Shown here piece after piece: positions 7,380 to 15,481 of a DNA stretch of 64,000 bases (within the stretch, counting starts at the first letter, position 1; the number at the start of each line of letters is the position of its first letter). The stretch comes from Deltaproteobacteria bacterium HGW-Deltaproteobacteria-18 (GTDB lineage: Bacteria > Desulfobacterota > Desulfovibrionia > Desulfovibrionales > Desulfomicrobiaceae): contig PHBE01000002.1 of the NCBI GenBank assembly GCA_002841885.1, positions 186,001 to 250,000 of the forward strand. Reading direction: 5' to 3'. A program made the position numbers and the translations under genes. The notes under the pieces are model-generated. The model did not search any database and was not told the origin of the DNA. It saw nothing but the letters and a program-made list of their open reading frames with translations.

Positions 7380-8732
7380 ATGCCCAAAGCCATCGTCATT
7401 GCCGGCACCTCCAGCGGGTGCGGGAAAACTTCCGTCACCCTCGGTCTGATGAAAGCTTTCGCCCGCAAGGGCCTTGTGGTGCAGGGCTTCAAGTCCGGCC
7501 CTGATTTCATCGATCCGGGCCTGCACCGTCTGGCCTCTGGTCTGCCCAGCCACAACCTGGACGGCTGGATGCTCTCGGCCGACGAGATTCATCGCATCTT
7601 TCGCCGCAACCACGAAGGTTGCGACATCTCCATCATCGAGGGAGCCATGGGCCTCTTCGACGGCATTGGTGCCGTCAGCGAGGAAGGTTCGGCCGCACAG
7701 CTGGCCAAGATTTTGGGCGTGCCCGTGATGCTGGTGGTCAACGCGCGCGGCATGGCCCGCTCGGCGGCGGCGCTGGTCAAGGGCTATGCCCAGTTCGACC
7801 CGGATCTGCGCCTTGACTTCGTACTCTTCAACATGACCGGCAGCCCCACCCACGGCCAGATTCTGGCCCAGGCCATGGAAGGTCAGGGGGGCCGGGTTCT
7901 GGGAAGCCTGCAGCGCCAGCCCGACCTGCCCCTGCCGTCGCGACATCTCGGGCTGGTCACCGCCGAAGACCTGGACCGCCGCGAGGAGCGCCTGAACACC
8001 CTGGCCGACTGGGTCGAGAAATCCATCGACCTTGACAAGTTGCTTGATGCCCTGCCCGAATACACGCTGCCTTCCCTTAGCGACGGCGGGGTCAGGATGC
8101 CGGAAATACGCATCGGATACGCTCGCGACCGCGCCTTTTGCTTCTACTACGAGGAAAATCTGCGCATGCTGCGGCAGGCAGGAGCCGAACTGGTGCCCTT
8201 CTCGCCCCTGCACGACACGAACCTGCCCCCAGCCCTCAAAGGACTGTATCTGGGCGGAGGCTATCCGGAGCTGCACGCGGCGGAACTTGCCGCCAACACG
8301 GCCATGCTCGGCAAAATCCGCGACTTCTGTGCCAGCGGCAAACCGGTCTATGCAGAATGCGGCGGCTTCATGTACCTGATGCGCTCCCTGCGCACCCGCG
8401 CCGGGCAGGAGCATGCCATGGCCGGCGTCTTTGATTTTTCCTGCGCCATGGAAAGCCGTCACCAGGCTCTGGGATACCGCGAAGTAAGGCTCACCGCCCC
8501 CACTGTGCTGGGCGATCCCGGAGAACGGGCCAGGGGCCATGAATTCCACTATTCGCACATGAGCGGCAGCGACCCGGCCGCGGCCCAAGTCTATGAGGTC
8601 CATGACCGCTGTGGAAAGATGAACGCCGGTGGCGGTTTCCAAAAGGGCAACTGCCTGGGATCGTACGTGCATCTGCATTTTGGTTCAAATCCACTCATGG
8701 CCACCCATTTCGCCGGAACCTGCGGAAAATGA
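7380..8732 (+). CDS. cbiA: Cobyrinate a,c-diamide synthase
   Basis: CbiA amidates the a and c side chains of cobyrinate using ATP and glutamine. The 450-residue protein has an N-terminal dethiobiotin-synthetase-like P-loop (IAGTSSGCGKTS, then GFKSGPDFIDPGLH) and a C-terminal class I glutamine amidotransferase domain with the nucleophile cysteine in VYAECGGFMYL near residue 325 and a histidine region GHEFHYSHM. Length is normal for the family. It starts 15 bases after cbiL and overlaps cbiD by four bases. Confidence 0.95.
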   Translation: MPKAIVIAGTSSGCGKTSVTLGLMKAFARKGLVVQGFKSGPDFIDPGLHRLASGLPSHNLDGWMLSADEIHRIFRRNHEGCDISIIEGAMGLFDGIGAVSEEGSAAQLAKILGVPVMLVVNARGMARSAAALVKGYAQFDPDLRLDFVLFNMTGSPTHGQILAQAMEGQGGRVLGSLQRQPDLPLPSRHLGLVTAEDLDRREERLNTLADWVEKSIDLDKLLDALPEYTLPSLSDGGVRMPEIRIGYARDRAFCFYYEENLRMLRQAGAELVPFSPLHDTNLPPALKGLYLGGGYPELHAAELAANTAMLGKIRDFCASGKPVYAECGGFMYLMRSLRTRAGQEHAMAGVFDFSCAMESRHQALGYREVRLTAPTVLGDPGERARGHEFHYSHMSGSDPAAAQVYEVHDRCGKMNAGGGFQKGNCLGSYVHLHFGSNPLMATHFAGTCGK

Positions 8733-9823
8733 CCCTGCGCCATGGTTTCACCACGGGCACGGCGGCTTCCGCGGCCGCCAGGGCCGCGACCACGCACCTG
8801 CTCACGGGACGCGCACAGGAACGTGTCGAGGTGCCGCTGCCCGTTGGCGAGCGCATGAGCATCGCCATCCTTGAGAGCCGTATCGACGGGGACGCCGCCA
8901 TGGCCGCTGTGGTCAAGGACGCAGGCGACGACCCGGACGTGACCCACCGTGCCGTGATCCGCGCCCGGGTGCAGCGCGGCGCAGGGACAGGCGTGACCCT
9001 GCGCGGCGGGTCCGGCGTGGGCGTCGTGACCCGGCCCGGCCTGCCCGTTGCCGTCGGCATGCCCGCCATCAATCCCGTGCCCCGCGAGCAGATCACCCTG
9101 GCCGTGACCGAGGCCATGGCCGAGGCCGATACCTTTGGCATGAACGAAAAGATTGGCCTTGAAGTCGAAATCAGCGTTGACCGGGGGGAAGAATTGGCCC
9201 GCAAGACCTTCAATCCCCGTCTGGGCATTGTCGGGGGCATCTCCATCCTCGGCACCCGGGGCACGGTCAAGCCCTTCAGCAACGCAGCCTATCAGGCCAC
9301 CATCCGCCAATGCCTCGATGTCATGCAGGCCTGCGGGGTGGCCACCCCCTGTCTGACCACGGGCGGACGCAGCGAACGCTTCCTGCGTCAGGCCCGTCCG
9401 CAGACTTCGGAAACGGCCTGCGTGCAGGTGGCCGACTTTTTTTCCTTCAGCATGCGCGAAGTCAGCCGGCGCGGTTTCGATTCCGTGCTCTGGGGCGTCT
9501 TTTTCGGCAAGCTGGTCAAACAGGCCCAGGGACACCGCTACACCCACGCCCGCAGCGCGGAGCTCGACCTTGGCATCCTGGCCGGCTGGTGCGCGGATTG
9601 CGGTTTCAAACGACAGATCTGCCAGGAGGTTGCCGGAGCCAACACTGCCATGCAGGCCCTGGAGCTGCTGGCTCCGCTGCCCCAAAGCACGACCCTCTTC
9701 ACCCTGCTCACGGACAAGGCCGCCGAAGCAGCCCGCGCCTTTTGCGGCCGCGACCTGCGCGTAGGCTACATGCTCTTCGATTTTACCGGACAGATCCTGC
9801 ACCAAAGCGCGGAGGCCGCATGA
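8729..9823 (+). CDS. cbiD: Cobalt-precorrin-5B C1-methyltransferase
   Basis: CbiD methylates C1 of the ring in the anaerobic pathway and is diagnostic of early cobalt insertion. The 364-residue protein opens with LRHGFTTGTAASAAARAA, the family N-terminal motif. It continues with GVGVVTRPGLPVAVGMPAIN and VGGISILGTRGTVKPFS, also conserved in CbiD. ATGA overlaps at both ends couple it to cbiA and to the cbiE-cbiT fusion. Confidence 0.95.
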   Translation: MTLRHGFTTGTAASAAARAATTHLLTGRAQERVEVPLPVGERMSIAILESRIDGDAAMAAVVKDAGDDPDVTHRAVIRARVQRGAGTGVTLRGGSGVGVVTRPGLPVAVGMPAINPVPREQITLAVTEAMAEADTFGMNEKIGLEVEISVDRGEELARKTFNPRLGIVGGISILGTRGTVKPFSNAAYQATIRQCLDVMQACGVATPCLTTGGRSERFLRQARPQTSETACVQVADFFSFSMREVSRRGFDSVLWGVFFGKLVKQAQGHRYTHARSAELDLGILAGWCADCGFKRQICQEVAGANTAMQALELLAPLPQSTTLFTLLTDKAAEAARAFCGRDLRVGYMLFDFTGQILHQSAEAA

Positions 9824-11136
9824 TCCACGTCATCGGCATGGGCCTGGCCAGGGAGCACCGCAGCCCCCGGATCATGGAGCTTATCCTCAAAGCGGACCTT
9901 GTGGCTTCCGGGCGTCGCCTGCTGGACGAACTTGAGATCCCCGAGGAGCGCCGCCTGCCCCTGACCGGCATGGACGCGTTCGCGGCCGACATCCGCGCAC
10001 GGGCCGAAGGCGCAAGCGTCTGCGTGCTGGCCGACGGCGACCCCCTGCTCTACGGGCTGGGCGCGAGCCTGCTTCGCTACTTCGCCCCCGGCGAGCTGAC
10101 ATTTCATCCCAATGTCTCGGCCCTGCAAACCGCCTGCGCCCGCTTCGGCCTGCCCTGGCACGACTGCCGGGCGTTGTCCCTGCACGGCCGCAGCGACCGG
10201 ACTCCACTCTTTGCGGCCCTGACGCACGACAATCTGGTGGCGCTCTACACGGACCACAGGCACAGTCCAGACGCCATCGCCGGACTTCTGCTCGAACGCG
10301 GCGTCACGGGCTGGCGCATGAACGTTGCCGAGGCCCTCGGCGGACCGGAAGAAAGACTGTCCACCCTCGCCCTGACCGAGGCTGCGCAATGCACCTGGCA
10401 CGCCCTGAACATGGTTGTTCTGGAACGCACCACCCCTGCGGCCCTGCCCCTGAAGCTGGGGTTTGACGAAGAGGCCCTGGCCCACACAGGCGGCCTGATG
10501 ACCAAACAGCACGTGCGCGCCCTGGCCCTGTCCCTGCTGCGCCTGCCTGAAGACGCCGTCATGTGGGATCTTGGTGCAGGTAGCGGAGCCGTCAGTCTGG
10601 AAGCCGCAAGACTTCTGGGCAAAGGGCACGTGGTGGCGGTGGAGCGCCAAGAGGAGCGAGTGCGGCACATCAGGGAAAATGTGGAACGCACAGGGGCATG
10701 GCTGGTGGAAGTGGTGCACGCTTCGCTGGAAGATTTTTTGGAGAATGGATCTTATAGGTCCTATAGGTCCTGTGGGACCCATGGGACCTATAAAGAGGCA
10801 AACAAAGCGCAGAATGAACACCCTGCTTGCCTTGGGCATACGTCCCATACACCCCATTCTTCCTTGCCCACCCACATCTTCCTCGGCGGCGGGGCGTCAG
10901 CGCAGGTTCTTGCCCAGTGCGCCGCCCTGCTTTCTTCCGGCGGGCGCATGGTGGTGGCCGCCGTGCTGCTCTCCACCCTGGAGACCGCCCGCGCCGTCTT
11001 CCATGAACTGGGCTGGCCTCTGAAGGTACACCAGCTCATGCACCACGGCGGGTCTCCTTTGGCCGGCGACCTGCGGCTGGTTCCATCCAATCCCGTATTT
11101 CTTCTGGAAACCCGAAAACCTTCAAGCGACACATGA
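9820..11136 (+). CDS. cbiET: CbiE-CbiT fusion: cobalt-precorrin-7 C5-methyltransferase and cobalt-precorrin-6B C15-methyltransferase (decarboxylating)
   Basis: A 438-residue fusion. Residues 1-200 are a tetrapyrrole methylase (VIGMGLAREHRSPRIMEL, then LADGDPLLYGLGASLL). From about residue 220, CbiT has GGLMTKQHVRALALSLL and the SAM site VMWDLGAGSGAVSLEAARL. Between EDFLE and HIFLGGGASAQVLAQ there are about 43 residues where CbiT proteins usually have about ten. This stretch (SYRSYRSCGTHGTYKEANKA and onward) is encoded by a dispersed repeat. Reading frame is intact, so the extra loop is probably tolerated at the surface, but activity is not proven. The start overlaps cbiD in ATGA. Confidence 0.93.
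   Translation: MIHVIGMGLAREHRSPRIMELILKADLVASGRRLLDELEIPEERRLPLTGMDAFAADIRARAEGASVCVLADGDPLLYGLGASLLRYFAPGELTFHPNVSALQTACARFGLPWHDCRALSLHGRSDRTPLFAALTHDNLVALYTDHRHSPDAIAGLLLERGVTGWRMNVAEALGGPEERLSTLALTEAAQCTWHALNMVVLERTTPAALPLKLGFDEEALAHTGGLMTKQHVRALALSLLRLPEDAVMWDLGAGSGAVSLEAARLLGKGHVVAVERQEERVRHIRENVERTGAWLVEVVHASLEDFLENGSYRSYRSCGTHGTYKEANKAQNEHPACLGHTSHTPHSSLPTHIFLGGGASAQVLAQCAALLSSGGRMVVAAVLLSTLETARAVFHELGWPLKVHQLMHHGGSPLAGDLRLVPSNPVFLLETRKPSSDT
10748..10866 (+). repeat. GACCTAT-type repeat element inserted in frame in the CbiT domain
   Basis: The left part (10751-10795) is a degenerate palindrome built of the unit TATAGGTCC and its complement GGACCTATA. The right part (10837-10864, CATACGTCCCATACACCCC and onward) matches the intergenic copies at 26761 and 34078, which share CATACGACCYATA and CCTATTC. 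The stretch contains no stop in the cbiET frame and lengthens the protein by about 33 residues. In two other frames it reads as collagen-like GPIGP repeats, an artefact of the unit. Confidence 0.8.
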
Positions 11137-12944
11137 ATATTTCTCCCCAGGTTTATTTTATCGGCGCTGGTCCCGGAGATCCTGACCTGATCACGGTGCG
11201 CGGCCGGGACCTTGTCGGACGGGCGGATCTGGTGCTCTATGCCGGGTCCCTGGTGCCTGCCGAGGTCGTGGGTTGCGCCCGGGCAGGAGCCGTGGTCGCG
11301 GATTCGGCAGGCATGAGCCTCGAACAGACCCACGCCCTGATGCTTGAAACGGCGCGCAGAGGCGGAGTCGTGGCGCGGGTACACACCGGCGATCCATCCC
11401 TGTTCGGCTCGGTGCGCGAGCAGATTGCGCTGCTGGACCGTGACGGCGTGGCCTGGACCATCATTCCCGGCGTGACCGCCGCCTTTGCCGCCGCAGCCCG
11501 GGCCGGGGTGTCGTTCACCGTGCCCGAGACCACCCAGAGCCTCATCATCACCAGGCTACACGGCCGCACCCCGGTACCGCAGTCCGAGCGACTGAGCGAA
11601 CTGGCACGGCACGGATCGTCCGTGGCCGTGTACCTCTCCGCGGACAAGGCCGGGGAACTGGCCAGTCAATTGCGCGAGGCCGGATCGCCTGAAAACACGG
11701 TCATCGTCATCGGTCACAAGGTTGGCCATCCCCGTGAAAAAATCATCCGTACCACCCTGGCGGAACTCGAACAGAGCGTGCAGGCAGGCGACATCACCCG
11801 TCAGGCCGTCTTTCTGGTCCTGCCCGGGGAGACCGCGCCGCAGATCCAGTCCAAACTGTACGACGCCTCGTTCGGACACGGATTTCGGGAGGCCCGGCAC
11901 CCCCGGACCTGGACGCGCATGGCCGTCTACGCCATGACCAGCCAGGGCCTCGGTCTGGCCCGACGCATCGCCGACATGGCCCCGGCCGATCTTTTCGCCA
12001 CCAGCCGTCTGGTCACCGACCGTCCCGCCCATGACCAAGTCCAGGGCTTTGGACGCATCGCCGATCAGGTCCGCGTCAATTTCTCCCTCTACCACGCCCA
12101 TGTCTTCGTGGCCGCCACGGGCATCGTGGTGCGGAGCATCGCGCCCCTGCTGCAGTCCAAGACAAAAGACCCGGCCGTGGTCGTCTGCGACCAGAACGGC
12201 GAACACGTGGTCAGCCTCCTGTCCGGCCATCTCGGCGGGGCCAACGACCTGGCCCGGCGCATCGCCGCCCACATCGCGGGCCGCCCCGTCATCACCACGG
12301 CCACGGACACGGCCGGCAAACCCGCCATCGACACCCTGGCCCAGCACCGCGACTGCGCCATCGCCGACCCGTCCCGCCTGGCGGCGCTGAACAGCGTCCT
12401 GGCCGAAGGCGGGCGCATCACGGTGCATGACCCGGAAAATCGTCTGGGCCTGTCCGGAAACGAGGACTTGAAGGATTCTTTTGAACTGATTGACCAAGGG
12501 CAGGCGCAGGTGCTGGTCAGCTGGAAAAAAAACACGACAGCGGGCCTTCTCCTTCATCCGCGTTGCCTTTGCGCCGGTATCGGCTGTCGTCGGGGAGTGT
12601 CCCGCGACGAAATCCTGCAGGCCCTGAAGCAGGTCATGGATCGGCACGAGCTGGCTTTCGACAGTCTGGCCGCGCTGGCCAGTGCAGAACTCAAAGCGGA
12701 CGAAGCGGGGATGCTGGACGCGGCTCAGGAACTGGGAGTGCCCCTTGAATTCTTTGAAGCGTCAACATTGAATGCAACAGACGTCCCCAACCCCTCGGAG
12801 CGGGTGCGGGAAAAAATAGGAGTTGGGAGCGTATGCGAAGCAGCAGGCATCCAGGCCGCCCTGAAATCAAGCCCAAAGGCGCGGCTGATAGTGCCCAAGA
12901 CGATATGCGGGAACGTGACGGTGGCCATATGCCTGGCCGGTTGA
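11133..12944 (+). CDS. cbiFG: CbiF-CbiG fusion: cobalt-precorrin-4 C11-methyltransferase and cobalt-precorrin-5A hydrolase
   Basis: Residues 1-255 are CbiF: YFIGAGPGDPDLITVRGRDL, HTGDPSLFGSVREQIALLD and IIPGVTAAFAAAARAGV. Residues 265-603 are CbiG, which opens the delta-lactone and releases acetaldehyde: VFVAATGIVVRSIAPLLQSK, PAVVVCDQNGEHVVSLLSGH, LGGANDLARRIA and CAGIGCRRGVSRDEI. Such a fusion channels two consecutive pathway steps. The start overlaps cbiET in ATGA and the end overlaps cbiH by 16 bases. No frameshift separates the two domains, so this is a true single reading frame. Confidence 0.94.
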   Translation: MNISPQVYFIGAGPGDPDLITVRGRDLVGRADLVLYAGSLVPAEVVGCARAGAVVADSAGMSLEQTHALMLETARRGGVVARVHTGDPSLFGSVREQIALLDRDGVAWTIIPGVTAAFAAAARAGVSFTVPETTQSLIITRLHGRTPVPQSERLSELARHGSSVAVYLSADKAGELASQLREAGSPENTVIVIGHKVGHPREKIIRTTLAELEQSVQAGDITRQAVFLVLPGETAPQIQSKLYDASFGHGFREARHPRTWTRMAVYAMTSQGLGLARRIADMAPADLFATSRLVTDRPAHDQVQGFGRIADQVRVNFSLYHAHVFVAATGIVVRSIAPLLQSKTKDPAVVVCDQNGEHVVSLLSGHLGGANDLARRIAAHIAGRPVITTATDTAGKPAIDTLAQHRDCAIADPSRLAALNSVLAEGGRITVHDPENRLGLSGNEDLKDSFELIDQGQAQVLVSWKKNTTAGLLLHPRCLCAGIGCRRGVSRDEILQALKQVMDRHELAFDSLAALASAELKADEAGMLDAAQELGVPLEFFEASTLNATDVPNPSERVREKIGVGSVCEAAGIQAALKSSPKARLIVPKTICGNVTVAICLAG

Positions 12945-13681
12945 CCGTGATCGGCCTGGGCCCCGGCAGCTCGTCGCTGCTCGCCCCCATGGCCCTGTCC
13001 TGTCTGGCAAAGGCCGGAGCCGTTGTCGGCTATGACCGATACATGGCCCTGGTTGATCCCGATCTGCTCAAGGGAAAGACTCTTTTTTCAAGCCCCATGA
13101 AAAAAGAAATGGAACGCACGGCCAAGGCCGTGGAATTCGCCCTGGCAGGACTCGACACGGTCGTGGTCTCCTCCGGGGACAGCGGCATCTACGGCATGGC
13201 CGGACTCGTTCTTGAATTTCTGGAACGCGAGGAGCTCCTTGATACCGTCGAACTGGAGGTCGTGCCGGGCATCCCGGCCCTGTGCGCAGCGGCGGCCCTG
13301 CTCGGCGCCCCGCTCATGCACGACTTCGCCTCCATCTCCCTGTCTGACCTTTTGACCCCGCTTCCGACCATCATGAAGCGAATCCGCTGTGCGGTCGAAG
13401 GTGATTTCGTCATCGCCCTCTACAACCCCAAATCCCGCAAGCGCGATTCCTATCTCGGCCAAGCCCTGGCCATCGCGGCCGAGCATCGCGGCGCAAGCAC
13501 TCCCGTGGGCTTCGTGCGCAACGCCTACCGCCCGGATCAGGATGTGCGCGTGGCGACCCTTGGCACCTGCGACCCAGAGTGGGCCGACATGCTGACCACG
13601 GTTGTCATCGGCAACAGCTCGAGCCGCCTGGCAGGAAAGAAGATCCTCACCCCCCGCGGCTACTTCGAAAAATACGGATAG
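12929..13681 (+). CDS. cbiH: Cobalt-precorrin-3 C17-methyltransferase (ring contraction)
   Basis: CbiH methylates C17 and contracts the porphyrin ring. From the ATG at 12929 the protein has 250 residues and begins MPGRLTVIGLGPGSSSLLAP. VVGYDRYMALVDPD and VVSSGDSGIYGMAGLVLEF follow, then ALYNPKSRKRDSYLGQAL, all typical of CbiH/CobJ. Upstream in-frame ATGs at 12833 and 12905 would add an unrelated N-terminal extension inside cbiG. This is the last recognisable gene of the operon. CbiC, CbiJ, CbiP, CbiB and the lower-ligand genes are not in the window. Confidence 0.93.
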   Translation: MPGRLTVIGLGPGSSSLLAPMALSCLAKAGAVVGYDRYMALVDPDLLKGKTLFSSPMKKEMERTAKAVEFALAGLDTVVVSSGDSGIYGMAGLVLEFLEREELLDTVELEVVPGIPALCAAAALLGAPLMHDFASISLSDLLTPLPTIMKRIRCAVEGDFVIALYNPKSRKRDSYLGQALAIAAEHRGASTPVGFVRNAYRPDQDVRVATLGTCDPEWADMLTTVVIGNSSSRLAGKKILTPRGYFEKYG

Positions 13682-13694
13682 CTCCTCATCCGCC

Positions 13695-15398
13695 TTACGG
13701 CCGTGAGCTTTCGGACTTCGCCGAGACACGCAGCAGATCCCCTTTGAGCATCCACACCACAGTGGAAGCCAGATGGTTCGCGGCATCGGCCTTCTCGCGC
13801 AGAACCTTCCATGACAACGGGCGTCTGGCCCAGACCAGCACCTTGCGCATCAGTTCAAGATCAATCCTGCCTTCGATGCCCGCATAGATCACGGGAAAAT
13901 CCTGCCCCCTGTACACGGCCCGGCCAAGCTCCGTGATCTCCAGCACATCCCCTTCCGCCAGCCGGCGTGACGGATACCCGGCAAAAATCCGTCCGTGGCG
14001 CATGAGCAGCGGATGGCCTTCCCCGTCCGGTCTGGTCGCGGGTTCTGCCGCCAGACGATCCCACAATTCCAGATAGCGCCCGATGATCCTGGACCAGTCA
14101 AAGCCCTGCGCGTGCTCGCGGGCCGCCCGGCCCAAGTCCTCACGCAAGCTTTTGACAAGCAAGTCACGCAGATGCCCGGCCAGTTCCCCAACGTCCACGG
14201 CCACGTCCTGGGCCAGCCACAAGTGGTAGGTGCTATCGTAAAGAAGCGGCGCCAGAAGCGAGATGTCATCCACTTCGCCGCTGTCCAGAGTGGAAACCAG
14301 AAATCCCGTTCGACCGTGACGGACCAGATCGCGGTAGCCATCATAGTCCGAAGCGATGACGGGCTTTGCGGCCGCCGCGGCTTCCAGGATCGTCAGCCCG
14401 AAAGTTTCCTGCGGGTTGTCTGCCAGGGACACGACCACATCGGCGCGATGCAGCAGTGCCGTCCTCGTCGCATCATCGGGACAGCGCACCACAACGAGCT
14501 CAAGCCCTATATTGGCCGCCAGATTGGTCAGGGTCTGCGGCAGGGACGCGCCTTCGTCGGGGCTCCCGGCCAGGACCAGACAGACATCGTCAAGCTGCAC
14601 CCCGCTTTGCCGCAGACGCTGGAACGCGCGCAGCAGAGGCAAAAGATCCATCTTGGAGTACGGACTGATCCGTCCAGGCACCAGAAATACGGTCTTCGAC
14701 TCCGGCACGGCGGATACGCCCCCCGGCCCGGGAGCGTAAAATTCGGAGCACCACACACCAAGGGGCACAACCGCCACCTGCGGAACCGGAGCACGGAGCA
14801 CCTCGGAAAGCGCCGCCAGTTCCTCCCGCACGACCTCTGCCCCGGCGCTGGAGGTAGCGACTATGCAGTCCCTCGCCGTGGTTCCGGCCCAGACATGCTG
14901 GGCGAAGGACTGGCCGAAGCGCGCATAGGACAGGGAGTGGGTCACGCCGGTGATGGGGAAAATGTTGCCTGCGAGACTGTTCCTGGCCGCAGCCAGAAAG
15001 CCCTGGGAGGTCAGGCAGTCGGAGAGGTGGAACGCATGATACGTGGTCCTGGCCAGATGCTCGGGCAGAGCGGTTCGCGGCAGGATGCGGACCTTGCCGA
15101 GCACCTGCGGGCAAAGGGACTGCACGTAGGCTTTGAGTGCCTCGCCGCTTTGCCTGTCCGCCAGAAAGAAATGATAGGCCGCGAAAGGATCGGTTTCAAG
15201 CAGGGCCCGCAGGAAACCGGCATTGGCAACCTTGCGACCGAGGATGGGGCCGCCTTCGACGAATGGATCAAGAGTGCCCCAGACAGGGCCTAAGTGCTGT
15301 GCCATGCCCACCAAAAGCAATATCCGGGCCTGATGCCCGCGCTCATGAAAAGATGGTCCATGCAGATGCGAAATGGCTCGAAACTCGCTGCTGTCCAT
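13695..15398 (-). CDS. GT4-type glycosyltransferase with C-terminal extension
   Basis: A 567-residue protein with a GT-B fold glycosyltransferase core. The acceptor-side lobe includes VTHSLSYARFGQSFAQHVWAG. The donor lobe has VFLVPGRISPYSKMDLLPLL and NPQETFGLTILEAAAAAKPV followed by ASDYDGYRDLVRHG, the EX7E nucleotide-sugar motif. Residues from about 440 on form an extra domain of unknown role. It is convergent with cbiH, with 13 bases between the stops, and divergent from the GGDEF gene. Donor and acceptor are unknown. M32 (MAQHLGP) is an alternative start. Confidence 0.82.
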   Translation of the reverse strand: MDSSEFRAISHLHGPSFHERGHQARILLLVGMAQHLGPVWGTLDPFVEGGPILGRKVANAGFLRALLETDPFAAYHFFLADRQSGEALKAYVQSLCPQVLGKVRILPRTALPEHLARTTYHAFHLSDCLTSQGFLAAARNSLAGNIFPITGVTHSLSYARFGQSFAQHVWAGTTARDCIVATSSAGAEVVREELAALSEVLRAPVPQVAVVPLGVWCSEFYAPGPGGVSAVPESKTVFLVPGRISPYSKMDLLPLLRAFQRLRQSGVQLDDVCLVLAGSPDEGASLPQTLTNLAANIGLELVVVRCPDDATRTALLHRADVVVSLADNPQETFGLTILEAAAAAKPVIASDYDGYRDLVRHGRTGFLVSTLDSGEVDDISLLAPLLYDSTYHLWLAQDVAVDVGELAGHLRDLLVKSLREDLGRAAREHAQGFDWSRIIGRYLELWDRLAAEPATRPDGEGHPLLMRHGRIFAGYPSRRLAEGDVLEITELGRAVYRGQDFPVIYAGIEGRIDLELMRKVLVWARRPLSWKVLREKADAANHLASTVVWMLKGDLLRVSAKSESSRP

Positions 15399-15412
15399 TG
15401 CTCGCAGCCTTT

Positions 15413-15426
15413 TGCCAAGCTTGGCA
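15413..15426. promoter_or_regulatory. 14-bp perfect palindrome between divergent genes
   Basis: TGCCAAGCTTGGCA lies in the 83-base gap between the glycosyltransferase and GGDEF genes. It is a candidate operator by position only; no binding protein can be named and no consensus promoter is clear beside it. Confidence 0.35.
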
Positions 15427-15481
15427 GCAAACTTGCTTAGTTACGGAAGATCGTCAATTTTTCGTTGCCCTGGAGGATTTC

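Noticed and set aside
10571-11023. Frame with a collagen-like GPIGPVGPMGPI stretch inside cbiET
   Set aside because: The pattern is the translation of the GACCTAT repeat in another frame. The CbiT frame on either side has intact family motifs.
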